A DNA stretch of 64,000 bases from Haloquadratum walsbyi J07HQW1 (lineage in GTDB: Archaea > Halobacteriota > Halobacteria > Halobacteriales > Haloferacaceae), in assembly GCA_000415965.1 (NCBI GenBank), contig KE356560.1:2318983-2382982 (forward strand), read 5' to 3'. The notes under the pieces were generated by a model. The model was given only the letters and a program-made list of their open reading frames with translations. It was not told where the DNA came from and did not search any database. A program made the translations under genes and the position numbers. This document shows, in pieces, positions 1 to 11,009 of the stretch (position 1 is its first letter; each line of letters begins with the position of its first letter).

Positions 1-816
1 CTTTCGGCACGCTTCACTTGCCCGCGCGTAGATCACTCGGTTTCGGTCGCATCCACGCGACTCCCCGCATGTAAGTACGGTGACCCTGGTCATGAGTAGT
101 TCATGACTGCGGTCATATCGGTTTCCCTGCGTCTGCCTGGGTGGACCAGTTAGACTTGCCGTGTGGATGCACTCCCTGGGTCGTTTTTCAAAACGTACGA
201 CGCGACATCGGCTTCCCACTCGTTCTACAGTGAGATTGCTCTCAGGTCGTTTGGAGTGGGACCTTGTATGCCTCGTCGTTCGATCACTGACTGAGTTCAG
301 GCCCTATTGCACCGCCCTGTTCGGGGTGCTTTGCAGCGTTCGCTCACGCTACTTGTTCGCTATCGGTCTCGAGGAGTGTGTAGTCTTCGCAGTTGATGTC
401 TGCGGAATTAACAAGGGATAGCCAACCCTTGTGACTCTGGAGTCAACGCGGGATCGCGTGAGGACGATACGGGACTGTCACCCTGTGTCGTACTCCGTTC
501 CAGGAGATTTTTCGTCGTCGTGCGGTCCGTGATTGTTGGTCCGAAACACCACATTTCCTTGCGGATTCGGTTTGGACTTGGTCGTGTTCACTCGCGGTTA
601 CTAACGATATCGCGGTTGCTTTCTGTTCCTGCCCCTACTAAGATGTTTCAATTCGGGGCGTTCCCGATTACGAGAGGACTCGTAATCGCAATGGGGATTC
701 CCATTCGGAGATCCTGAGTTCTGAGCCTCCGTGCGGCTTCCTCAGGCTTTTCGCAGCTTGGCACGTCCGTCATCGGCTCTCGAGCCGAGCCATTCACCAG
801 CCAGTACAGTAGCCAG
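1..816 (-). rRNA. 23S ribosomal RNA, 5' part (runs off the window start)
   Basis: Read on the minus strand, this begins CTGGCTACTGTACTGGCTGG near 816 and continues with the archaeal 23S domain I sequence (GGCTCGGCTCGAGAGCCGATGA, then GACGTGCCAAGCTGCG). At the window edge it reads through the segment ending GAAGCGTGCCGAAAG, which lies roughly 700-800 bases into the haloarchaeal molecule. The 5' end is set by similarity to the known Haloarcula 23S start and may be off by a few bases. Short ORFs inside it are not real. It is the third gene of the 16S - tRNA-Ala - 23S operon. Confidence 0.93.
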
Positions 817-1212
817 TATAGTATAATATGATATAGTATCGTATAATATCGTCTAAGACAGTATACGGTGTAAATCTCTCAGACACTAGAGTCGTCTGTC
901 ATGTGACAAGACGGTGTTGTGTCAGATTGATTTGTGTCGTTGTGACGTTATGGTTGTGTTGAGTTACGTTGTGTTGTGTGTTGACGTCCACGATGGAGCC
1001 CGTGTGAACGGGTTCAGTGGGCGTCTGGATTACACGCGTACATACGGTTGTCATGGAACGGTCAGATTTGAGTGTAGTGTATTGACGCGTTCATCGAACC
1101 CTTCCCAGTCGCGCTTTCACGAAATGGTGCATCAGTTCGGAACGCCATGACAACTGTCTCGACTGAGAATCTGGTGTGAGTGTCATGTCAGTGTCAGTGT
1201 CTGTGGCTGAAA
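817..1212 (-). other. spacer between tRNA-Ala and 23S rRNA
   Basis: This is transcribed spacer of the rRNA operon. The part next to 23S is a run of TATAATATGATATAGTATCG-like AT-rich sequence (817-860). The 870-930 part contains GTC/GAC-rich inverted segments that are probably one arm of the 23S processing stem; the other arm would lie outside the window. Near 1183-1206 there is an imperfect GTCAGT hexamer repeat. No gene is seen. Confidence 0.6.
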
Positions 1213-1284
1213 TGGACCCACTGGGATTCGAACCCAGGGCATCCTCCTTGCAAAGGAGGCACTCTCCCGCTGAGCTATGGGCCC
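1213..1284 (-). tRNA. tRNA-Ala (anticodon TGC)
   Basis: The reverse complement folds as a complete cloverleaf: acceptor GGGCCCA pairs with TGGGTCC, discriminator base A, anticodon stem CTCCT/AGGAG around loop TTTGCAA, and T arm CTGGG-TTCGAAT-CCCAG. The acceptor has the G3:U70 pair that identifies alanine tRNA. CCA is not encoded. Its place in the 16S-23S spacer is standard for haloarchaea, so it is processed from the rRNA precursor. Confidence 0.97.
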
Positions 1285-1597
1285 GGTTTAGCTTTGGTGG
1301 TTCTAAGGTGCCTGTCTGGCGTCTCTGTTTGTCTTGTCTGTTCTGTTAGAATACATAAGCAGAGACAGAGGTACCGATCACTCGGACAATGCCATGTTAC
1401 ATGTCGTGATATATCATCTTGTCTGTAATGTGTGATTGGAACTGAAACTGAAATTGAAACTGAGTGTGAATTTCGATCAGTGTTCAATCCAATCGAATCA
1501 TGTGAATCACGGTCGCAGTTGCAGTTACAGTTGCAATCGTAATTGCTCGCAATCGCAATTGTGGTGGGCTAGATGCGTCGATCTAGTCCCGGTCAGT
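1285..1597 (-). other. 16S to tRNA-Ala spacer with hexamer repeats
   Basis: This is transcribed spacer. It holds the 3' arm of the 16S processing stem (1502-1511) and two clusters of imperfect hexamers: GAAACT/GAAATT units at 1438-1470 and GTTGCA/GTTACA/GCAATC units at about 1507-1560. No gene is present; apparent ORFs here come from the repeats. Confidence 0.6.
1502..1511 (-). promoter_or_regulatory. 16S precursor processing stem, 3' arm
   Basis: GTGAATCACG at 1502-1511 is the exact reverse complement of CGTGATTCAC at 3079-3088 on the other side of the 16S gene. In the precursor the two arms form a perfect 10-base-pair helix closing the 16S loop. In Archaea such stems carry the bulge-helix-bulge cut by the splicing endonuclease. 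The pairing is seen; the cleavage is inferred. Confidence 0.6.
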
Positions 1598-3069
<1,472 letters not shown>

Positions 3070-3078
3070 GGGATTCCT

Positions 3079-3088
3079 CGTGATTCAC
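3079..3088 (-). promoter_or_regulatory. 16S precursor processing stem, 5' arm
   Basis: CGTGATTCAC on the plus strand pairs perfectly with GTGAATCACG at 1502-1511 to enclose 16S rRNA in the primary transcript. See the 3' arm entry. Confidence 0.6.
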
Positions 3089-3472
3089 ACGAGTATGGGT
3101 GTGAGTCATGAGGAGGGTGGCGGAATTCGTGGTACCGAATCACGCATGTGACGTGGATACGTATCCTATTGTATCTGTATGAGTGTCACGGGGTGAGTGT
3201 CAGTCTGGGTTTTGCTTTCTGTTGAGCAAGGACCCAGAGTGACGAGAACGGTTACACACGAGGTGTCACGTTATGTGATGTTATATTATGCGATAGTCTG
3301 AGAGTATGTCAGATATCACATATCACATATGACATTGCATGGTCCGAGTGGTTCGGAGACACCAGACAGGTATCACCGAACCACCAAAGCTAACATCAGA
3401 TTCCGTCTGTACGGCGGACCGCAGTGATGGAATCCTCATTTTGTTTCCAACCAAACGAAATTGCCGTACGGG

Positions 3473-3479
3473 TATAAAT
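3473..3479 (-). promoter_or_regulatory. rRNA operon promoter candidate P2 (TATA box)
   Basis: The minus strand reads GATTTATACC here, a good haloarchaeal TATA box. A transcript would start near 3448, about 380 bases before 16S. Haloarchaeal rRNA operons usually have several tandem promoters. The box is seen; its use is inferred. Confidence 0.45.
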
Positions 3480-3580
3480 CCATTGAACCAGTACGACGGT
3501 TAGGTTGGCAATCGGTGAGTGCGATCGGAATTGAACCGTTCGCAGTCATGCGTTCTTCGCATTACATTGAATGGGAGGGT

Positions 3581-3590
3581 TGTATATAAG
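3581..3590 (-). promoter_or_regulatory. rRNA operon promoter candidate P1 (TATA box)
   Basis: The minus strand reads CTTATATACA, followed about 30 bases downstream by AATGCGAAGAACGCATGACTG and TGCGAACGGTTC, which resemble start-site and repeated elements of haloarchaeal rRNA promoters. A start near 3556 is expected. A weaker AT-rich box lies at 3281-3289. Confidence 0.45.
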
Positions 3591-3599
3591 TTCGTTGAT

Positions 3600-4140
3600 G
3601 TGGGGACTAATTGAGAGGCACTGACATGATATATACTGGTCATTCATTAGTTCATCGGATATACTTTAGAATGTTTAGATATGGATACTCCAGCAGTACC
3701 GATACTTATTTTACTGACACCGATATGCGTGTTCGAAGTCGGTGGCAATTTGAGCAGTGTTTCCCTCTGAACCCACGTTCGGACTCAATTCAGCTGGAAC
3801 GCCTGTGTGGGCGTTTGGCTTCACATTCGAATAACGAAATCGGATTACCAATAATCGGTAACGTGGGGGAAACGGTTGAATAAAAAAAGCGAGAAAAACA
3901 ATATTTATGACGGCAGTATTAACAGAATAATTATAGGAAATATCATTCGCTTGCGAGCACCGTACAATCATAAGATGGTGAATCCTCGAAGCGTTTCGGT
4001 TATGTTCAACAGGACTTCACGGGCAGGCTGTCAGGGCGTCTGTATTGTGTGGAGTTGAGATGCAGATATCATCTTTCGATAACACAGTGGTTATGTATTC
4101 AACTAGAGAATTTTATATCAGATGTATTATCAGTAAGTAC
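3600..4140. other. gene-free stretch between rRNA promoters and tbp
   Basis: Only short low-quality ORFs occur here on either strand, with no recognisable domain and little acidic bias. The stretch carries the upstream regions of two divergent highly expressed units (rRNA operon and tbp). I see no RNA gene or repeat. Confidence 0.5.
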
Positions 4141-4157
4141 GTGGTTTATAATGGGTC

Positions 4158-4165
4158 TTTATAAG
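4158..4165 (+). promoter_or_regulatory. tbp promoter (TATA box TTTATAAG)
   Basis: TTTATAAG lies 27 bases before the tbp ATG, so transcription should begin at or within a base or two of the start codon (leaderless mRNA). A second TTTATAA at 4145-4151 is a possible alternative box. Confidence 0.6.
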
Positions 4166-4191
4166 GATACGGAGCGTCACTCTGACAACGT

Positions 4192-4752
4192 ATGAGTGCA
4201 CCGGCAGACTCAATCGAGATTCAGAATGTGGTCGCATCGACTGGGATTGGACAGGAACTCGACCTTGAAGCACTCGCTGAGGACCTTCCGGGGGCGGATT
4301 TCAATCCTGATAACTTTCCTGGATTAGTGTATCGGACACAGGAACCAAAGGCAGCAGCACTTATTTTTCGTTCAGGAAAAATCGTCTGCACAGGAGCAAA
4401 GAGTATCAATGATGTACATGATGCGCTTGGGATTATCTTCGAGAAGCTTCGTGGACTCAGTATTCCTGTCGATGAGGATCCGGAGATAACCGTTCAAAAC
4501 ATCGTTTCAAGTGCAGATCTTGGGCATACACTCAATCTGAACGCACTGGCAATCGGGCTCGGGTTAGAGGATGTCGAGTATGAACCTGAGCAGTTTCCTG
4601 GACTTGTGTATCGAATGGACCAACCAGAGGTAGTCATTTTGTTGTTTGGGTCCGGAAAAATCGTTATCACCGGCGGAAAGCAAACGAATGATGCCGCAGC
4701 GGCGGTTGAAGAAATTGTCGAGCGAATTGAGGATCTCGGTCTATTAAATTAA
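4192..4752 (+). CDS. tbp: TATA-box-binding protein (TBP)
   Basis: This 186-residue protein is the general transcription factor that binds the TATA box and recruits TFB and RNA polymerase. It shows the two-fold repeat of the family: IQNVVAS...FPGLVYR...GKIVCTGAKS in the first half and VQNIVSS...FPGLVYRMDQP...GKIVITGGKQ in the second. These stirrup and saddle motifs and the length are normal for an archaeal TBP, and the acidic composition is halophilic. The start follows a TATA box by 27 bases, so the message is probably leaderless. The gene lies upstream of, and divergent from, the rRNA operon. Haloarchaea often have several TBP paralogs; this copy is full length. Confidence 0.96.
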   Translation: MSAPADSIEIQNVVASTGIGQELDLEALAEDLPGADFNPDNFPGLVYRTQEPKAAALIFRSGKIVCTGAKSINDVHDALGIIFEKLRGLSIPVDEDPEITVQNIVSSADLGHTLNLNALAIGLGLEDVEYEPEQFPGLVYRMDQPEVVILLFGSGKIVITGGKQTNDAAAAVEEIVERIEDLGLLN

Positions 4753-4964
4753 TCTGAGCATGATCGCTGTGTCATAATATTGAATTGTCCGCTGTTCATA
4801 TTCGCTCAGGCTCAGCTTCGAGTGAATTTTGCACATATGGTATAATGTGTATGTCCGGTTTGCGCGTAGTAACACGGGGAGGGGTATTGACGACAATATA
4901 AGGATTGAGAGCAAAGAAGGGGAAATGTCGCAAGTGGTTTTCCTGTTGCAACGTAGTGTCGATA

Positions 4965-7900
4965 ATGAGCGAAGAGTCTGAATCTGATGGATCTGCGGAA
5001 TCTGCAGAATCTGCAGAGTCAATAGATGTGCAGACCGGACCAACGGCTGAGACGGATGATCACACACAGTCGGGTGAAGCAGGGACAACAAATACGCTTT
5101 CAACAGATCAGCTATATAACGTATTTGAGACTGCTGGGCGACCTGTTATTACCGCTTCGACGATTGCGCGTCATTTCTCGGAAAGTCAAGCGACGATAAC
5201 AGAACAGTTGTCGACACTAATCGATACTGGGGTAGTTGATCGGATTGCGGTTGATGATGACCCGGTTGTATATTATCCGACATCGCTTTCGGAGATGACG
5301 ACACGTGAGCGGATTGTTGTGTTTCCAGATCGCCGGGAAATTGTCGTTGATAATCCGACACAGTATACGCGTGCACAACTCACTCAGTTCGCGTATCTTG
5401 CCGATACCACTGGTAAGCGACAACCGATAGAGCAACGCGGACCACAGGTGGGTGAGGAGACGGCTGATCGAAGTGGTACCAATGTGAGTAATCCTGGGGA
5501 GACAACGGTCAGTGAGAACGTAGATTCAGATACAGATGCAGATACTGGGGTAAACACCTATACCCCACGGCAGTCTCAATCGCGTGGGTATCTCTATCGT
5601 GTGCGTCAGGAAGATATCTGGCAAGCACCGTTTGATGATCTCGGGACGCTCATTTCAGTGATTCGGTCAACACTTCCGCGGCGCGTTCCGGAATTAGAAT
5701 CTTGGGTTGAGACACAATGGAAACGAGCGAATCGGTTTCGACTCTTTACACATGATGATGGGTATGTGGTGCTCGAAGCCGCCTCAGAGAGCCTCATGGG
5801 GAATGTCGCACGACAGAAACTTTCAGAGGACCAGCTTCGAGCGCCAGTGTCGGATACTGAAAGTTGGGTCAACAGCGACGAGGTCGCTAGCGTAAAGCGC
5901 GTGTTGTACGAGGCGGGGTATCCAGTTGTCGACGAGCGTGACCTTGATACAGGCGACCCAATTGATGTCGATCTCACAGCCACACTTCGGGAGTACCAAC
6001 AGTCGTGGGTCGACACCTTCCTCGACCAGCAGGCGGGAGTGTATGTCGGTCCACCAGGTAGCGGAAAGACAATCGCCGCGACTGCGACTATCGCTGCAGT
6101 CGGTGGCGAAACCCTAATTTTGGTTCCAAGCCGAGAACTTGCCGCACAGTGGCGCAAATCGTTGACCGGTGAGTCGACACTGACCGACGACCAGATTGGA
6201 GAGTATCACGGCGGCGAAAAAAATATTCGGTCAGTGACAATTGCGACCTACCAGACTGCTGGGATGGACCGTCACCGACAGCTATTCGATTCCCGGAAGT
6301 GGGGTCTGATCGTCTACGACGAGGTCCAGCACATTCCAAGCGATGTGTTCCGCCGAAGTGCTGATCTGCAGACTTCTCATCGGTTGGGACTCTCCGTTCA
6401 CGGAGAGACAATTATTCCGGTCAAGCGCGGAGATACCGTGTCAGTTGAACCAATAGAAGAGTTTGTTTCAGACTATCTTGATGAGAAGTCAGGAATCAGC
6501 AGCGTGTCCGAAGTCGAGACGATTGGAGTAACTAAGCAAGGGAAGGTTGTTTGGACACCGGTCACTGCAGCGATGCGACATCGAAATACAGCAGATCTAT
6601 ACACGGTTCAAGCAGATAATGGGCAGAAAGTGACGGTCACCGAAGATCATTCGCTTCTTGTGTACGATTCGGAGGAGCGTGCTATCGTTGAACGAACACC
6701 AACCGAACTCGAAGAAGGAGAGTATCTACTACAGCCGACCACGGTTCCAGAAATTAACGACGAGCAATCCCGGATTGATGTACTGTCGTTATTGGATGAG
6801 GGATACATCCTCCTCAACGACGAGATTCCCGAGAGTGCGTTCGAGCCACTATACGACCAACAAACCGGAACGATCAACAATCGATATAACTGGAGATCTG
6901 GGGGATCACTTCCGATATCAGTCGCACGGGAGATAGAACTCGACCGAAGCTATATCGATGGAGTATACAAACAAGATAAACAGTATCAGATACCGCCATC
7001 AGTCGACATGGTCGATTTTGCTCGGCTTGCTGGGTTGTTCGTGGCAGATGGAGCGATGAGTGAGCGGTACGTCGAGTTCTATGCCACCGACTCGGCGGAG
7101 GGATCCGAAATAGAGGCTTTCGAGTCTGTTATTCGGGCTGTTGTTCCCGACGCAGAGCCGAATCGTATGCAGAGTGGACAAAACTGCACGACACTATGTG
7201 TCGGTGGTCCACTCATAGACGTACTCAAGCAGCTTGCTATTGACGATGGAGTCCGTCAGAAGTCTATCCCACCGTTCATCTTCTCAACCGAGAGCGCCCG
7301 AGAAGGGTTCATACAGGGAATCGAACTCGGAGACGGCTATCATCAACAGAGGTCTCAAGACAGAGAGTGCGCGACGATTTCGATGTCGAGTGAGGAATTG
7401 ACACAGGGTCTCAATCTCGTCCTGGCTGCAGGTGGGTGTGTCGGTGGTAACTATCGGCGAGCAGAGGATATTACTGCTCAAGATAGAAAACCCGATATCG
7501 TTGAAGACAGTCTTGTGCAGCTCAATCCGAAGAACCGATTCAAAACGCCGCGAAATGCGATAATTCCGTTTTCGGGTCAACTGCGCAAAGCCTACGGCTC
7601 GATAGGTAGGACTCCGAATCACAATAATGAACGTCAACGAACAAGGGTTGGTCCAACTCTCAAAAAGGGACTGATAGGACGTCAGCGGATTACCGCCGAC
7701 GAAATTGAACTTCTCGGTGAACACGGTGACATACCAGACGGAAGACGTCTTTTTGAAGCAGATGTCGCGATGTTGTCCATCGACAGTGTCACTCCTAGTT
7801 CCGACACCGAATACGTCTACGATCTGTCAACCGAAACCGAGAATTTCCTCGGGAATCATCTGTTCTGTCATAACTCGGCGACACCGGTCAGAGAGGATGA

Positions 7901-8531
7901 TAAAGAGTCAGAGATATTCACGCTGATTGGACCGCCAATCGGGACTGACTGGGCCGAACTGTTTGACGCTGGGTTCGTCGCCGAACCGGAGGTCGAAATT
8001 CGGTATGTGCCGTGGCGCGACGAAATGGCCCGAAACGAGTACGCGAGTGCAGACGGCCGCGAGCGGTATCAGTTGGCCGCGACAAACCCCGCGAAAATCG
8101 CCGAAATTCGGTATCTATGTAAGACCCACCCCAATTCGAAGACACTGATATTCGTTGACTATCTCGAGCAGGGAAAAGAAATCGCTGAGGCGTTAGATAC
8201 TCCCTTTATTAGTGGTGAAACACGCCACTACGATCGCCAACAGCAGTTCGAGGCATTCCGGAACGGCGAGCTACAGACACTGGTTGTCTCACGGATTGCC
8301 GATGAGGGGATCGATCTCCCTAATGCCGAGTTGGCGATTGTCGCCTCAGGGTTGGGTGGCTCGCGTCGGCAGGGTACCCAACGGGCTGGGCGGACGATGC
8401 GACCGGTCGGCAGCGCAATTATGTACGTGTTGGCAACTCGCGGAACGCGAGAGGAGGATTTCGCCCAACAGCAGATGCGACACCTTGCAGGCAAGGGAGT
8501 CCGGATTCAGGAAACGAACGTGAGCGAATAG
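4965..8531 (+). CDS. rad25: Rad25/XPB-type DNA repair helicase containing an intein
   Basis: This encodes a superfamily 2 DNA helicase of the XPB/Rad25 type, 1188 residues before and about 694 after protein splicing. After a Ser/Glu/Ala-rich N-terminus come a winged-helix-like segment (about residues 40-110), an acidic linker, and the helicase core: LREYQQSWVDTF, Walker A GPPGSGKT (about 363), motif II YDEVQH (about 448), and motif III RLGL-SATP, interrupted by the intein. The C-terminal lobe has KTLIFVDY, SRIADEGIDLP and motif VI QRAGRTMRP. ATG 4965 is chosen over an upstream TTG at 4905 because MSEESESDG is a typical acidic haloarchaeal start and the TATA-like AATATAAG at about 4895-4902 fits it. 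Known relatives act in nucleotide excision repair; the role here is inferred from the family. Confidence 0.92.
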   Translation: MSEESESDGSAESAESAESIDVQTGPTAETDDHTQSGEAGTTNTLSTDQLYNVFETAGRPVITASTIARHFSESQATITEQLSTLIDTGVVDRIAVDDDPVVYYPTSLSEMTTRERIVVFPDRREIVVDNPTQYTRAQLTQFAYLADTTGKRQPIEQRGPQVGEETADRSGTNVSNPGETTVSENVDSDTDADTGVNTYTPRQSQSRGYLYRVRQEDIWQAPFDDLGTLISVIRSTLPRRVPELESWVETQWKRANRFRLFTHDDGYVVLEAASESLMGNVARQKLSEDQLRAPVSDTESWVNSDEVASVKRVLYEAGYPVVDERDLDTGDPIDVDLTATLREYQQSWVDTFLDQQAGVYVGPPGSGKTIAATATIAAVGGETLILVPSRELAAQWRKSLTGESTLTDDQIGEYHGGEKNIRSVTIATYQTAGMDRHRQLFDSRKWGLIVYDEVQHIPSDVFRRSADLQTSHRLGLSVHGETIIPVKRGDTVSVEPIEEFVSDYLDEKSGISSVSEVETIGVTKQGKVVWTPVTAAMRHRNTADLYTVQADNGQKVTVTEDHSLLVYDSEERAIVERTPTELEEGEYLLQPTTVPEINDEQSRIDVLSLLDEGYILLNDEIPESAFEPLYDQQTGTINNRYNWRSGGSLPISVAREIELDRSYIDGVYKQDKQYQIPPSVDMVDFARLAGLFVADGAMSERYVEFYATDSAEGSEIEAFESVIRAVVPDAEPNRMQSGQNCTTLCVGGPLIDVLKQLAIDDGVRQKSIPPFIFSTESAREGFIQGIELGDGYHQQRSQDRECATISMSSEELTQGLNLVLAAGGCVGGNYRRAEDITAQDRKPDIVEDSLVQLNPKNRFKTPRNAIIPFSGQLRKAYGSIGRTPNHNNERQRTRVGPTLKKGLIGRQRITADEIELLGEHGDIPDGRRLFEADVAMLSIDSVTPSSDTEYVYDLSTETENFLGNHLFCHNSATPVREDDKESEIFTLIGPPIGTDWAELFDAGFVAEPEVEIRYVPWRDEMARNEYASADGRERYQLAATNPAKIAEIRYLCKTHPNSKTLIFVDYLEQGKEIAEALDTPFISGETRHYDRQQQFEAFRNGELQTLVVSRIADEGIDLPNAELAIVASGLGGSRRQGTQRAGRTMRPVGSAIMYVLATRGTREEDFAQQQMRHLAGKGVRIQETNVSE
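6393..7874 (+). mobile_element. intein with LAGLIDADG homing endonuclease in helicase motif III
   Basis: The segment encodes 494 residues in frame, from Ser (in RLGL/SVHGET) to the terminal His-Asn (FCHN/SATPVRE). Removing it restores the helicase motif RLGLSATPVRE perfectly. Splicing features seen: Ser at position 1, block B VTEDHS with its His, C-terminal HN, and Ser as the +1 residue. Two endonuclease motifs are present, LAGLFVADGA (about residue 685 of the precursor) and FIQGIELGDG (about 780), with acidic residues at both catalytic positions. It is therefore predicted to be able to splice and possibly to home. Insertion at the SAT motif, a catalytic hot spot, is typical of inteins. Confidence 0.92.
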
Positions 8532-9020
8532 CAATCTTATCCGGGAGACCAGCGCAATCTCCATTGCGTCCATCACGCGGTCAATGGTTTCAATATCTGG
8601 ATCGTACCACATATGCAAAACGCGGAAACTATTCTTTGTCAGGTCACCGAGACTCGTTGCGAGGACAATGTCATGTTTTCTGACGCGTTATTGAATCGCC
8701 TATGGCTCGCCAAGAGATGTAGAATCCAGTGACTGTCGAGGAGTCCCAGGCAAATTCAAGCTTGATTCCGAGTTTAGCGCCCCACCGTCGACAGTGTGTA
8801 GCGGTGTGTTGAGGATAGGCCGATTTGACGCCCTTATTAACTAACCGCGAGACGGCGGTATTCAACACGACGACATTCGCGCGGCGTACACGGAACTCCC
8901 GTCAGAGACGTCTTGCAACGGCAGCAGGGTCGTATATAGCGAGTTCGACACATGATTTTCAATGACCTCCGACGCCTAGTCACTGACCGCAGCGGTCTCA
9001 CCACATTGTGGTGCTGAAAC
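8532..9020 (-). pseudogene. remnant of a class V aminotransferase C-terminus
   Basis: No intact ORF is present. Joining minus-strand frames gives a string that looks like the C-terminal end of PLP enzymes of the class V/cysteine desulfurase family: YAARMSS...LNTAVSRLVNKGV near 8830-8930, then DIVLATSLGDLTKNSFRVLH and WYDPDIETIDRVMDAME near 8550-8670. The pieces are in different frames with stops between them, and the catalytic lysine domain is absent. I infer a decayed gene fragment; the family assignment is a pattern judgement. Confidence 0.4.
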
Positions 9021-9131
9021 ACTTCGGGGAGGATTCCAGACAGATGTCGAGTCGATCAGTCGGGACCGGTGTGTCGTCAACCAAGGAAACAGGATCGACC
9101 AGGTAATAACACACCGTACGTATCCGGTTTC

Positions 9132-9580
9132 TTAGCTCGGAGTGGTCCAGCGTGGCGGCGACAGACTGCTCGCCGACTCGGCTTCGGTAGGTGTGGTTTC
9201 GACTGCATTGAGGTCGTATATTGTCGAGATGGGCGTCGACTCGCCGTCGTAGTCATTGATGAGACCCGAAAACCGTTGCCGTAGGGTCCGTCTGAAATAC
9301 ACAGCACCCGGTTGTCCGACGCGACCAGCGAAGCAATTGCGGTAGCTCTGTCCCCACCAGGGACGATAACGTCGTGATCGGCGTCATAGACCGACTGGAA
9401 CTGCTCGTATTGGTTATAGAACTTGTCGTCGACGTTGAGATTCGGCTGCTGGTAGACCACTGTCTCCGGTGCTTTGGGTGAGACCGCAGTTGCTCTCGGC
9501 GTGAGTAACATACAGTACATGCGTGGTCGACTCATCAGCAGGGTGTAGTCTGGTGGCTCACCACGAGTCTCCGGCGTCAT
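9132..9580 (-). pseudogene. frameshifted hypothetical protein
   Basis: The minus strand reads a protein-like segment (about 9290-9480: VYQQPNLNVDDKFYNQYEQF, then DADHDVIVPGGDRATAIASL and ISDGPYGNG). At about 9268 the sensible reading jumps to another frame (FSGLINDYDGESTPISTIYD, then LNAVETTPTEAESASS) and stops at 9132. Halophile-style acidic composition continues across the join, so this is one gene broken by a single frameshift. I do not recognise the family. The first 30 residues of the longest ORF look random, so the true start is uncertain. Confidence 0.45.
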
Positions 9581-10553
9581 ACAAGCTGAGAGACCGTCAT
9601 ATGTCTAAGTGAACGCCCGGGCAAACTGGCTCTCGTGAATGATATGGAATCACAGGTCTCTGCGCAGTGGTACTGTTTTGCCGACCAATCCTCTCACTGT
9701 CGCTATCACTGTCAGAAGCTAGCTCACTGTTCGGCGAGTGTCTGCTAGTTGATTTCATCGGGGTGATGCCGCTTTTGCTCAACATCGACTGTTTTGATTG
9801 CATGATTATTTTGTCCCCACTAAAGTCGGATTGTACTCAGCATCATACTTACTCGCTGTCACCGGGCGCTCTGGTCGTTTTTGCCGTTTGGGTCAGCTCG
9901 CACCACGGTTTTTGAAAAATTGAGAAACCGTTTGCCACGACCGAAACAGGAGTCCTCGGCGGTGTGACCATCCGAGATGGGATTAAACTTGCCGCCGGGT
10001 TCAAAATCACCAGCGGCGAAGTCGACCGCAGACTTCTCACCATTACTTTTAGTTTCAACCCGTAGCAACTTTGTGAACGCACTCGTCGGCATCGGCGTTG
10101 ACCGACTCGAGTGGAAAAAGTGTGTGAGCAGCGACGAGAGCAGCGCGAATGACACAGAGTCAACTTTTCTAACTCGTCTCCTCTCAGTGGTCGGTCGTCA
10201 GTTCCTCGTAGCACTCGATGGCGAGTGCAACTTCGTGAACACTCGGGGGTTCTCGACCACATAGAGGTTGAGTCGGTCCCGGAGGTTCCAGACGATCCAT
10301 GCAGCGACTTCCTCATCGGATCGGCGAGTGACCTTCTGGAGATGGCGTGGCGGTTGTAGCCGCCGTTTCGGTGGTCTCCTTGGGGTCGCCGACGTGATTC
10401 CGGTCGCTTCCGAAGGTCGCATATCGTGGCTCCCCGTTCATACTGGGTGTGTGGTGGAGTTTAAACGTCGACGGTTCGGACTATGAGAGGGCGTGGCGAT
10501 GGACGGAAGAATGAGAATTCTTAAACATGAGTGAATGCCTAATACATAATGAA
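9581..10553. other. decayed intergenic region without an intact gene
   Basis: Several overlapping short ORFs lie on the minus strand between 9859 and 10422. One reads RRSDEEVAAWIVWNLRDRLN near 10310-10260, and an adjacent frame continues SVHEVALAIECYEELTTTER near 10240-10190. This suggests another frameshifted small gene of unknown family. The plus strand shows nothing convincing. A TATA-like ATTCTTAAACA near 10517-10527 may drive the following tRNA gene. Confidence 0.4.
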
Positions 10554-10627
10554 CCGCCCTTAGCTCAGCCTGGTAGAGCAGTCGACTGTAGATCGACTTG
10601 TCCCCCGTTCAAATCGGGGAGGGCGGA
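10554..10627 (+). tRNA. tRNA-Tyr (anticodon GTA)
   Basis: The sequence folds as a full cloverleaf: acceptor CCGCCCT with AGGGCGG, discriminator A, anticodon stem GTCGA/TCGAC around loop CTGTAGA, and T arm CCCCG-TTCAAAT-CGGGG. C1:G72 is the archaeal tyrosine identity pair. No intron is present and CCA is not encoded. Confidence 0.96.
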
Positions 10628-11009
10628 CTTCTTCGCCGAGTAATTGAGGGTCAATCGAGACAGCACAGTCGTGTGACCTTATCTCGACGTGTTTGGGTCG
10701 AACAGACCACTTGACCCGGGTAACTGCCGTCATACATTCGCGCACAGGTGAGTGTGCCTGATGATAAATAGAAGCTTTCGCCCGAAGTTGAGGATTGCCG
10801 TCAGTCGTTCGCGTAGCCCTTGTTTGGCGTCATGTTTTAGGAGCGCGTCAAACTTGACCCACGGAAGTAGGTCATCTCGACTTCAAGAATCTCCCTGCTC
10901 TACAACCAGCCATATGGGTCGGTGGTCTACAAGAAATTTCACCGAGGAGAACCTGTATCTTGGAAGCAACCCGATGAGTCATAGCCTGTGTCGTCTCCTT
11001 CCAGCAAGT
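10628..11009. other. gene-free stretch after tRNA-Tyr
   Basis: No ORF here resembles a real protein. Sequence near 10830-10900 (CAAACTTGACCC, ATCTCGACTTC) gives no recognisable motif on either strand. It lies inside the decayed zone between tRNA-Tyr and the acetyltransferase remnant. Confidence 0.4.

Noticed and set aside
161-717. Plus-strand ORFs of 65-86 codons at the window start
   Set aside because: They lie on the strand opposite 23S rRNA and are by-products of that gene.
7284-7724. 146-codon minus-strand ORF inside the helicase gene
   Set aside because: It is antisense to the intein endonuclease region, whose motifs are clear on the plus strand.
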